The position numbers and the translations under genes were made by a program. This document shows, piece by piece, positions 5,820 through 11,880 of a stretch of DNA of 11,880 nt. Positions within the stretch are counted from its first letter, which is position 1; each line of letters starts with the position of its first letter. The DNA comes from Bacillota bacterium (GTDB taxonomy: Bacteria > Bacillota > Clostridia > Lachnospirales > Cellulosilyticaceae): contig JAEZKI010000199.1 in NCBI GenBank assembly GCA_023415525.1, positions 1 through 11,880 on the forward strand, in the 5' to 3' direction. Under the pieces are notes generated by a model. The model was given only the letters and a program-made list of their open reading frames with translations, did not search any database and was not told the DNA's origin.

Positions 5820-8570
5820 TTAAGTGGGTAGGGTGGGGTGTAAGACTTGGCTGATTAAGAGAAAACTGGGCTCAAAGTCATACTGTTTTATATAATCTTC
5901 TAGTAATTGAAAATTAGTTTCTGAAAAAGCAGCACGTATATTGGCTTTATACGTTTCAAAATAAGTCAAGGCAGTAATATCTCCTCCTTCAAGATAGTGT
6001 TGTAAAGTAGTTAATATGGTTACTGAATTTTGTGAGTCTGGGTGTGGACTTCTTAAGTCTATAGGGGAGGGTAAATAACCCTCTACTTTAAGTTGACTTA
6101 AGATATGTTGGAGATCTTTTAAAGTATTTTTATAGAGATCTTCTATGGAGGTATAAAAAGACCAAAGCTGAACTTGAGGAGGTTTAGGTGAGGCCATTAA
6201 GAAAGTTTCAAATTCAACAAGTTCCTCAAATAGGATATAAGCACCTAAGTGACCTACCACACCTTTTAAAGTATGAAGAAGCAAGGTGGCTTCCTTTAAA
6301 TCATGAACCATTAAAAAGGATTGTAGGCGTTTGATATCTTGATGATGAGTCAGGATAAAACGTTCTAGAAGTTGAGCATAAAGTGTAAAGTTATAATGAA
6401 TAGCACGAAGAGACTTTTCAGGCTGTACTAAATGAGTACCTAATTGCTGTGCAAAGCCTATTTGCCACATAGAATCTGTAGGGTCACCCTTTTTATTGCT
6501 AGTCGTATAGGGTAAATATTTCTTTAGAAGCTCAATAAGATTTCTAAAATCAATGGGTTTAGTTGTCAGGTCACTCATACCACTTTGTTTTGCTTTAATA
6601 AAAGTACTTTCAGTGGCATCAGCAGTAACGGCAATAATAGGTGTCTCCTTAAAAGCTGGAAGTTGCCTAATAGAAGAAGTAGTTTCATAACCATCCATAT
6701 CTGCCATGCGGATATCCATTAAAATGAGATGAAAAGAGTGTTCCTTTAATAAAGCAAGAGCAGCTTTGCCACTTTGGGCAGTTTGAACTTTAAAATCAAA
6801 CTGAGCTAAGATTTCTTTTTCCATTGATAAGTTGACTTCATCATCGTCAATAATTAGAAGACTCTGTCCAGAAAAAGAAGTTAGCAGTTCTTCCCCTGAT
6901 GTACTTGAATAGGTGTTCGTCAAAGGAAGGGAATGACTGGTGGCATTTTCTGAGAGAAGGGAAAAATAGAAGTTAGAACCTTCACCTAAAAGGCTATGGA
7001 GTTGTAAATCACCTCCTAAAAGAGATACAAGTTGTTTACTAATTGTAAGTCCTAATCCCGTACCACCGTAGTGACGAGAAGTAGAATTATCTCCTTGGAT
7101 AAAAGAGTCAAAAATAGCGTTTTGTTGCTCCTTTGTAATGCCAATACCTGTATCAATCACTTCAAAGGTAATGGTATATAAGTTGTTAGGTCTACTCGTG
7201 GCACTTAGTTGAAGCATGACCTTACCGGTAGTTGTAAATTTAATAGCATTAGAAAGAAGATTAGATAATACTTGAGTGAGGCGTATACGGTCACTCGTCA
7301 TAGTTGTAGGGAGAGAGTCGTCGGTTTTAATTTCAAAGCTTAGTCCTTTACTTTCAGCTTGGGCATGAAAAATCTCATAAAGCTCTTCTAAAAGGGAGGT
7401 TAATGAAAATTCCTCTATATGGAGTTGTAATTTATCGGCTTCTATTTTAGAAAAATCTAAGATTTGATTGATAATATGTAGTAAATTGTCAGAGGCCAAT
7501 TTAATGCTATAAATATAGCGGGTTTGAGAAGCTGTTAAGGATGATTGCATCAAAAGATATTCGTAGCCTATAATCGCATGAAGAGGCGTTCTGATTTCAT
7601 GACTCATATGTGCTAAAAACAAGCTTTTAGCTTTATTAGCTGCCTCAGCTTCCTCTTTAGCTTGTTTCATGTGAGCTTCAGCAGTACGTCTACTTTGAAT
7701 TTCATGGATAAAAGAAGCATGAAGTGTATTAAAAATATCAGCTAAAAGGTAAAGTTCCTTGGTACCCTCACCGGATAATTGAAAGATTTCATCAGTAATA
7801 TGTAAGCCTTTTAATTGTCGGGTATAATGGGAGATTGGAATATTAAACATACGATGAAAAACATATAAAATAATAGCAACTGTCATTAAACTAAGTAGGG
7901 TTAGGACAATTTGTAAGATCAGAGCACCATGAGTACGTTGTCTGGCAGCTTGTAGTGAATGGTCTAGACGAGCATTCATAGTTTCTTGAAAACGACTAAT
8001 GGGTGTCATAATAGAAGATTTATCTTTTGTATACTGGTCATCATACATAAGTTGGATAGCTTTTTCTTTTTTTAAATGAAGGGGCAAAGGGATTTCGTGG
8101 ATTGGAAGTGCATAGTTTCTTACCTCCTTAGGAAGATCCATTTCTCTTAAGGTTAAAGTATCACAAATAAGGCGCATAGCGTGGGTTTCTGTATCTACTA
8201 AAGTGTCAGAATGATACTTAGCTTCTTTTAGTAAAGCCACTTCATTAGGAGTTGAGTTAAGTATGCTTAGGGTAGTAAGAGCCGAATCTCTTGTGCGTGT
8301 AATATTAATTTCAGTCCAGTAGTTATACATATGGATAGGTTCTGAAGTAACGACGAATTTACGCGCTTCATCTGTCAGATAATCTGAGCCATCAGCTAGT
8401 TCAATACCAAGAGCTTTTAGTTGTGTGCGAAGGCTTTCAGCATCTTGTTCTGCAACAATACAAGAACGCATATAATACGTACTTCCCCAAAGTGAAACAA
8501 TAATAAGAAGAAAAAGAATAAGTGAGCAGTAAGTGATAGTAGCTTGCTTAATAGGTTTTAGCTTTAACAT
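5820..8570 (-). CDS. Membrane hybrid sensor histidine kinase (HisKA-HATPase-REC-HPt)
   Basis: This 916-residue kinase has membrane segments at about 13-34 and 215-238, flanking an outside sensor region of about 180 residues that looks all-helical. The sensor's ADGSDYLTDEARKFVV and NYWTEINITRTRDSAL resemble helical sensor modules of clostridial chemoreceptors and kinases. A HAMP-like segment and coiled coil (about 239-315) lead to HisKA with HEIRTP (H324). The ATPase domain has the N box (N437/N441), DTGIGI (473-478) and GGTGLGL (502-508). The receiver has D575-D577, phosphoacceptor D619 and K671. An HPt domain has H766 in LLHTLKGVVGHLGA. A further helical tail (about 846-916) ends the protein. 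All catalytic residues are present, so a four-step His-Asp-His-Asp relay to the regulator encoded next is expected. The start ATG at 8570 has GGAGG 6 nt upstream. The ligand is unknown; urea, an amide or a nitrogen signal is a guess from the neighbours. Confidence 0.93.
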   Translation of the reverse strand: MLKLKPIKQATITYCSLILFLLIIVSLWGSTYYMRSCIVAEQDAESLRTQLKALGIELADGSDYLTDEARKFVVTSEPIHMYNYWTEINITRTRDSALTTLSILNSTPNEVALLKEAKYHSDTLVDTETHAMRLICDTLTLREMDLPKEVRNYALPIHEIPLPLHLKKEKAIQLMYDDQYTKDKSSIMTPISRFQETMNARLDHSLQAARQRTHGALILQIVLTLLSLMTVAIILYVFHRMFNIPISHYTRQLKGLHITDEIFQLSGEGTKELYLLADIFNTLHASFIHEIQSRRTAEAHMKQAKEEAEAANKAKSLFLAHMSHEIRTPLHAIIGYEYLLMQSSLTASQTRYIYSIKLASDNLLHIINQILDFSKIEADKLQLHIEEFSLTSLLEELYEIFHAQAESKGLSFEIKTDDSLPTTMTSDRIRLTQVLSNLLSNAIKFTTTGKVMLQLSATSRPNNLYTITFEVIDTGIGITKEQQNAIFDSFIQGDNSTSRHYGGTGLGLTISKQLVSLLGGDLQLHSLLGEGSNFYFSLLSENATSHSLPLTNTYSSTSGEELLTSFSGQSLLIIDDDEVNLSMEKEILAQFDFKVQTAQSGKAALALLKEHSFHLILMDIRMADMDGYETTSSIRQLPAFKETPIIAVTADATESTFIKAKQSGMSDLTTKPIDFRNLIELLKKYLPYTTSNKKGDPTDSMWQIGFAQQLGTHLVQPEKSLRAIHYNFTLYAQLLERFILTHHQDIKRLQSFLMVHDLKEATLLLHTLKGVVGHLGAYILFEELVEFETFLMASPKPPQVQLWSFYTSIEDLYKNTLKDLQHILSQLKVEGYLPSPIDLRSPHPDSQNSVTILTTLQHYLEGGDITALTYFETYKANIRAAFSETNFQLLEDYIKQYDFEPSFLLISQVLHPTLPT

Positions 8571-8592
8571 ATATAACCTCCATTAACAAATG

Positions 8593-8629
8593 ATAAAAGG
8601 CGCAATAACCAATGGGTTATTGCGCCTTT
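8593..8629 (-). terminator. Terminator-like hairpin in the kinase leader
   Basis: AAAGGCGCAATAACC (8596-8610) pairs perfectly with GGTTATTGCGCCTTT (8615-8629) around a 4-nt loop, a 15-bp stem. On the minus strand the stem runs into TTTTATCATTTG, a modest T-run. The stem ends 25 nt before the kinase start codon, too little space for a promoter after it. The kinase mRNA must therefore carry it, which makes it a candidate attenuator or regulator binding site rather than a simple gene-end terminator. Confidence 0.7.
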
Positions 8630-8651
8630 GCAATGCTGATAGCTTATCTTG

Positions 8652-8680
8652 AGTATATACATAATAGGTCAATAATTCAA
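8652..8680 (-). promoter_or_regulatory. Candidate promoter of the kinase-regulator operon
   Basis: On the minus strand TTGAAT (8680-8675) and TATACT (8657-8652) are 17 nt apart, a good match to the housekeeping sigma factor consensus, with a predicted RNA start near 8645. A second TTGAAT lies 20 bp upstream (8700-8695). This is the spacing expected of direct repeats bound by AraC-type regulators next to a -35 element. The leader to the kinase start would be about 75 nt and contains the hairpin at 8596-8629. Confidence 0.5.
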
Positions 8681-8757
8681 TACTCCTTAGTTGTATTCAA
8701 GAATGTATCTTCTAAGAAAAATTACACGACAAATGTGACGGAGTGAAAAAATCAATT

Positions 8758-8807
8758 TAGGCTAGGAAAGTTTTACTTTTAAATTAAAGTAAAACTTTCC
8801 TAGCCTA
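8758..8807 (-). terminator. 22-bp perfect inverted repeat after the chemoreceptor gene
   Basis: The arms 8758-8779 and 8786-8807 are perfectly complementary over 22 bp, with the 6-nt loop TAAATT. The outer parts read TAGGCTAGGAAAG and CTTTCCTAGCCTA. It lies 42 nt after the chemoreceptor stop codon and is most simply the terminator of that gene. On the minus strand the T-run (GATTTTTTC) is displaced by about 6 nt from the stem base. A small mobile palindromic repeat is the alternative; only a genome copy count would tell. Confidence 0.6.
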
Positions 8808-8849
8808 TAAGGGGTACAGGGGAAGTATTACCACCGTACCAGGAGGATT

Positions 8850-9587
8850 TTAGATAGTGAACTGACTACTGATATCTTGGAGTACATAAGCACTCTTACT
8901 ATTATTTTCGGAAAGATGATGTACTCTGTGAACAATATCAACGAGTAACTCATTCTTCTTTACAACAGATTGAACGGCTTCAGCATTGTAGTTAGAAGCT
9001 TGTAGGACGTTATCTATTTCGCGGGTAATGGTGCCTATAGATTGTGTAATATCCTGTATCTTTTCGCCAATTTCATCGGCAGAGATTTTAATGGCATCTA
9101 CATTTTCGTTAGAAGAAGATAAAAAGCTTATAATGAGATTGAATACTGGAAAAATATCTGACTCAAAGAAGTTCACAATATCAGAGAAACACTGTTTGAC
9201 CGCATCAACGGAACGATTACTATTTTCTACAATACCTTGAATTTCATTAACTACCTTTTCAGATTGTAAAGATAGTTTACTAATTTCTTCTGCTACTACA
9301 GAAAATCCTTTTCCGGCTTGTCCAGCTCTGGCAGCTTCAATGGAAGCGTTTAGAGCCAATAATTTGGTTTGAGAGGTGATTTGTAAAATACCTTCCGTCA
9401 TGGTTTTAACTTCCTCTATGGAAGAGAGTTCTTGGATAACTGTATGGATTCGACCTTTCGTCGCCTTCATTTTATCAAGATCTTGATTGAGCGTATGGGA
9501 CAATTTATTGTTTATATCCGTATTTTTACTTAAAAATTCATTAGAGAGATTTGTCGTTTGCTGAGACCCCTTTTCAATGTTAGCCAT
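8850..9587 (-). CDS. C-terminal part of the split chemoreceptor (signalling domain)
   Basis: From the first ATG after the stop (9587-9585) this frame encodes 245 residues. They make up most of the cytoplasmic signalling coiled coil, with the conserved tip around [21 protein letters not shown] see no ribosome binding site before this ATG, and it lies only 24 nt after the stop codon, so independent expression is doubtful unless ribosomes restart. The tip has Q instead of the usual E after AARAG, a mild change. The fragment is best read as the second half of the gene at 8850-10889 rather than as a separate gene. Confidence 0.6.
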   Translation of the reverse strand: MANIEKGSQQTTNLSNEFLSKNTDINNKLSHTLNQDLDKMKATKGRIHTVIQELSSIEEVKTMTEGILQITSQTKLLALNASIEAARAGQAGKGFSVVAEEISKLSLQSEKVVNEIQGIVENSNRSVDAVKQCFSDIVNFFESDIFPVFNLIISFLSSSNENVDAIKISADEIGEKIQDITQSIGTITREIDNVLQASNYNAEAVQSVVKKNELLVDIVHRVHHLSENNSKSAYVLQDISSQFTI

Positions 9588-9611
9588 TATTTGATTGATA
9601 TGAGTAGCTAA

Positions 9612-9614
9612 TTA
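9612..9614 (-). other. In-frame TAA stop inside the chemoreceptor gene
   Basis: The minus-strand codons read ATT TAT TAA TTA GCT ACT CAT. The frames before and after are the same, so this is a nonsense codon and not a frameshift. CAA (glutamine) is the simplest ancestral codon; AAA or GAA are also one change away. Confidence 0.9.
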
Positions 9615-10889
9615 ATAAATATTATTGATAGCTACATGGGTGCTTTCCATGCTAGCAGATAATTCTTGTGTGGTAGCAGCATTATCATTGGCACAATCTA
9701 CTAATTGAGTAGCAACTAATGTAGAAGTTTCTACACCTTCTTGTAAATCATTATTACAGCGATTAAGTTTACTAACAATGGCTTTAAAACTATCTCTTAA
9801 AGACTGAACGGATTTTGCCATAAGTGAAATTTCGTTCTTACCCTTTTGGAGACGGGTTAACTCAGTGGATTCGAGTAAGTTCAGTGCAGTAACTTTACTT
9901 AAGGCATTTTCGATACCTTCTATCTTTTTACCTAGACTATTAGCAAAGAGATAAACGACAAGGGCAATAACAAGGATAGAGGTAATTGCTACTACCAGTG
10001 TCTTTAGCGTATTGTTCGCCACTTGTTTGTAAACTTCTTGTTTGGATATGGTCATAATAAAGGCCCAATTTTGAGAAGGAATAGGAGAAAGAACAGAAAT
10101 AAATTCTTTATTGTTAGTGTCCTTAAGATTAAATTGGACATTAGAGGTTTCTTTCCATGCATCTATTGTTTCTTTGAAAAGTCCTTCGCTTATTTTTGTG
10201 CCATTGAGTGATACATCCGTACTAGATATACACTGATAGGTGTTGGTATCAATTAAGGCATAGGTAGTATTATCAAAATCTGAAATAGCCATATTATTAA
10301 GTACTTCAATCAGGCTATCAACTGAAACAGCTATCCCTACAAAACCAAGCAATTTATCGTGTTCATTATAAATAGGAATAAACATCGATAGAACTTGGGT
10401 TTGAGTAGAAGGTGATAGAATAACTCCTCGGTCAATAATATCATGACTTCCTAGTAACATCTGTTGGAGTTTTTTTAGATCTTCGCCACTTCTAAAAGGT
10501 TTTCCAACCATCTCATGATTGGTATGAGCAAATACCACTGTGTTAGGATCAGCTAAATAAATACCTTCTATGTCTTCTCTATTTTTGCTATATAAGTCTG
10601 TATAGCTTTGTAGTTTTTCTTGTAATGCAGTATCATTTGGGTTTTCTAGCATTTTTTTCATATCTGGAGAGGATACATAACATTGTAAATACTGTTTGAC
10701 ACCATCTACATAATTGGTGGAAATTTTTCCTCGAGTAGCAATGGCATCGGATACATAATTTAAGGATAATGACTGGATAGAACGACTGGATAGAGTACCG
10801 GTAATAATAAGCAGAATAGTCATACTTAACGTAAGTAATAAAAACACACTTAATAAAATTTGATGTTTGAGTTTAAAGTTTTTATACAT
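9612..10889 (-). CDS. N-terminal part of the split chemoreceptor (dCache sensor, HAMP)
   Basis: This open part encodes 425 residues: TM1, the dCache sensor with YLADPNTVVFAHTNHEMVGK (111-130), TM2, HAMP, and the start of the first signalling helix ending in TTQELSASMESTHVAINNIY. It is the part that would be translated from the normal ribosome binding site. It lacks the hairpin tip that contacts CheA and CheW, so on its own it should not signal to the flagellar motor. It could at most bind ligand or interfere with other receptors. Homologous Cache domains bind small amines, amino acids, carboxylates or urea-like compounds; the ligand here is unknown. Confidence 0.8.
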   Translation of the reverse strand: MYKNFKLKHQILLSVFLLLTLSMTILLIITGTLSSRSIQSLSLNYVSDAIATRGKISTNYVDGVKQYLQCYVSSPDMKKMLENPNDTALQEKLQSYTDLYSKNREDIEGIYLADPNTVVFAHTNHEMVGKPFRSGEDLKKLQQMLLGSHDIIDRGVILSPSTQTQVLSMFIPIYNEHDKLLGFVGIAVSVDSLIEVLNNMAISDFDNTTYALIDTNTYQCISSTDVSLNGTKISEGLFKETIDAWKETSNVQFNLKDTNNKEFISVLSPIPSQNWAFIMTISKQEVYKQVANNTLKTLVVAITSILVIALVVYLFANSLGKKIEGIENALSKVTALNLLESTELTRLQKGKNEISLMAKSVQSLRDSFKAIVSKLNRCNNDLQEGVETSTLVATQLVDCANDNAATTQELSASMESTHVAINNIY

Positions 10890-10935
10890 AGGTAACACCT
10901 CCAAGTTTTAAAGCAGTAATTGTATTCATAATATA

Positions 10936-10964
10936 ATTCTACAGTAACAATTAATTGAATTCAA
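10936..10964 (-). promoter_or_regulatory. Likely promoter of the chemoreceptor gene
   Basis: On the minus strand TTGAAT (10964-10959) and TAGAAT (10941-10936) are 17 nt apart, with a predicted RNA start near 10929, 40 nt before the ATG. The -35 element lies inside the 12-bp palindrome ATTGAATTCAAT (10955-10966), which may be an operator or chance in AT-rich DNA. It does not resemble the motility sigma factor (SigD/FliA) consensus. Confidence 0.5.
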
Positions 10965-11033
10965 TATATTTACATTATTTAGCAAAATAACGTTTTATAT
11001 TGAATGTTTTTAGGTGTTTTAAATAAGTAATAA

Positions 11034-11180
11034 AAGAATCAACTTAATTATTTTGTTGAATTTGATTAAATTGACGAAGAAAAAGTAAAAGAAATTAGTA
11101 GCTATAGGCCAATAAAGAAAAAGAAACACAGATTCAATACTTGGAAAATTTATACAGAATGGGTAGGAAACAATGGGTAA
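11034..11180 (+). pseudogene. Possible short coding remnant, unrecognised
   Basis: One plus-strand frame reads 37 sense-like codons from 11070 to a TAA at 11178-11180. The residues are gene-like in composition (EEKVKEISSYRPIKKKK, then NTWKIYTEWVGNNG). A single TAA at 11067-11069 separates this from 11 further codons upstream. There is no start codon or ribosome binding site. It might be the tail of a decayed gene, since a terminator follows directly, or a chance open frame in A-rich DNA. I do not recognise a family. Confidence 0.15.
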
Positions 11181-11184
11181 CATA

Positions 11185-11232
11185 AAAAAGCCCACTTAGT
11201 AGAGATTTTATTCCTACTTTAAGGGGCTTTTT
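11185..11232 (-). terminator. Terminator of the PHP phosphoesterase gene
   Basis: AAAAAGCCC (11185-11193) pairs with GGGCTTTTT (11224-11232). The stem is extended by further imperfect pairing, including GTAG/CTAC, around an AT-rich loop. On the minus strand it begins 18 nt after the gene's stop codon and ends in TTTTTT. The plus strand also ends in a T-run, so it could work in both directions. Confidence 0.85.
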
Positions 11233-11249
11233 GGCAAATAAAAAATATG

Positions 11250-11880
11250 TTAAAGCTTCTGAGGACATTTTTTTAAAAGTCCCTCCAATAAGTTATAAGG
11301 GATAGCCAGCTGTCCATAACCATTACCTAGGTCAAGATCAGGTTTGTTATCACCATGGAAGTCACTACCTCCTGTAGGAAGAAGTTTGTACTTTAGACAA
11401 TGCTGTAAGAGATTGAGGACTTCATCTGACTGATGGGTACAATAAAGGGTTTCTAGTCCATCTAGTCCTTTACTTTTTAAATCAGAAAGAAGGGTGTCTA
11501 GTTCCTCTTCTGTTAAGTGATAGGCAAGAGGATGGGCAAGTACGGCTAGTCCACCAGCAGCATGGATAGTGGCAATGCATTCCTCAGGAGTACAGCGTTG
11601 ACGTTGCACATAACAAGGCTTTCCACGGTTTAAGTATTTTTCGAAAGCTTCAGCACGGGTTTGAACGTAGCCTTTATGGAAGAAAGCATTGGCAAAGTGA
11701 GCTCTTGTAGCCACCACATAAGGGTCGGTAAGTAGGGCTTTATCTGCCTCATTAAAGAAAAAACCTAGCGCTTCACACTGCTTAAGCATTTGTAAGTTAC
11801 GTGTGTGACGTCTAGCTAAGATGGTTTTAATTTTCTGTTTTAATAAGCTATTTTGTGGATCAATAAAGTAACCTAGAATA
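11250..11880 (-). CDS. PHP-domain phosphoesterase (TrpH/RNase AM-like), 5' end outside window
   Basis: The visible 210 codons are the C-terminal part of a PHP-family metal-dependent phosphoesterase. The frame is open to the window edge and begins ILGYFIDPQNSLLKQKI, so the ATG at 11789 is internal and not the true start. Motifs seen are RAHFANAF, then GGLAVLAHPLAY with a metal-ligand histidine, and PTGGSDFHGDN with the D and H metal ligands typical of the family. The N-terminal HxH motif is outside the window. Characterised relatives remove phosphate from 3',5'-nucleoside bisphosphates or trim RNA 5' ends; which applies here cannot be told. It has its own terminator and shows no sign of a functional link to the chemoreceptor or transporter genes. 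Confidence 0.88.
   Translation of the reverse strand, partial: ILGYFIDPQNSLLKQKIKTILARRHTRNLQMLKQCEALGFFFNEADKALLTDPYVVATRAHFANAFFHKGYVQTRAEAFEKYLNRGKPCYVQRQRCTPEECIATIHAAGGLAVLAHPLAYHLTEEELDTLLSDLKSKGLDGLETLYCTHQSDEVLNLLQHCLKYKLLPTGGSDFHGDNKPDLDLGNGYGQLAIPYNLLEGLLKKCPQKL

Larger units (their letters stand above)
8850..10889 (-). pseudogene. Methyl-accepting chemotaxis protein interrupted by an in-frame stop
   Basis: One chemoreceptor gene of 680 codons is broken by TAA at 9614-9612 (codon 426). The frame is unchanged on both sides: after the stop it continues L-A-T-H-I-N-Q-I and then the downstream open part. The joined protein would have TM1 (about 8-31), an extracytoplasmic dCache sensor (about 40-285), TM2 (about 295-316), HAMP (about 317-370) and a full signalling domain. 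The signalling tip [20 protein letters not shown] is near 511-530. The ATG at 10889-10887 (MYKNFK) has GGAGG 8 nt upstream; a longer reading from a TTG at 10904 would cover that site. A single C-to-T change (CAA to TAA) explains the defect. It may be a true pseudogene, a sequencing error or a read-through case. No pentapeptide for CheR/CheB docking is seen at the C-terminus. Confidence 0.85.

Noticed and set aside
8726..8745. CRP-like inverted motif (CAC-N7-GTG)
   Set aside because: The half-sites do not align with TGTGA-N6-TCACA, and the match is too short to mean anything.
9585..9614. Two independent genes, one for a Cache sensor and one for a signalling domain
   Set aside because: The frame is the same through the stop, the eight intervening codons read sensibly, and there is no ribosome binding site before the second ATG.
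1..11880. CRISPR array, tRNA, rRNA, insertion sequence, prophage or defence genes
   Set aside because: No spaced direct repeats, cloverleaf or rRNA-like sequence, transposase or integrase motifs, or nuclease modules were seen.

Overview
The window is low-GC DNA with strong AGGAGG-type ribosome binding sites, short intergenic gaps and a YesN-type response regulator. This points to a Gram-positive anaerobe of the Clostridia (Lachnospiraceae or a Cellulosilyticum-like lineage is my guess, not something the sequence proves). A chemoreceptor gene suggests a motile, or recently motile, organism. All convincing genes lie on the minus strand, so transcription runs from high to low coordinates.

Layout in the direction of transcription: (a) 11880-11250, the 3' part of a PHP-domain phosphoesterase gene, cut by the window edge and followed by a terminator. 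(b) 11249-10905, a gene-poor stretch with the chemoreceptor promoter and a doubtful short plus-strand coding remnant. (c) 10889-8850, a dCache-type methyl-accepting chemotaxis gene split by one in-frame TAA stop at 9614-9612. (d) 8849-8571, a 22-bp perfect inverted repeat, a likely promoter, and a terminator-like hairpin immediately before the next gene. (e) 8570-5820, a 916-residue hybrid histidine kinase (two membrane segments, HisKA, HATPase, receiver, HPt), with a 358-residue REC plus AraC-type regulator 22 nt downstream (5797-4721). (f) 4720-4479, a leader rich in structure: an inverted repeat, a 12-bp palindrome, an intrinsic terminator and a second hairpin. (g) 4478-1, a urea-type ABC transporter operon urtA-urtB-urtC-urtD-urtE, with urtE cut off by the window start.

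How the parts may work together: UrtA is a lipoprotein that binds urea or a short-chain amide outside the cell, UrtB and UrtC form the membrane channel, and UrtD and UrtE are the ATPases. The kinase and regulator form a His-Asp-His-Asp phosphorelay directly upstream on the same strand. They are the obvious candidates to control the transporter, but that link is inferred from position only. The chemoreceptor upstream could have sensed a related compound before it was interrupted. No urease or amidase gene is visible, so the fate of the imported compound is not shown here.

The most interesting points are the terminator-like hairpins in two leaders. The one before the kinase lies too close to the start codon for a promoter to fit after it, so kinase mRNA must cross it. 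The clean nonsense interruption of the chemoreceptor is the other main point. I found no CRISPR array, tRNA, rRNA, insertion sequence or phage gene.
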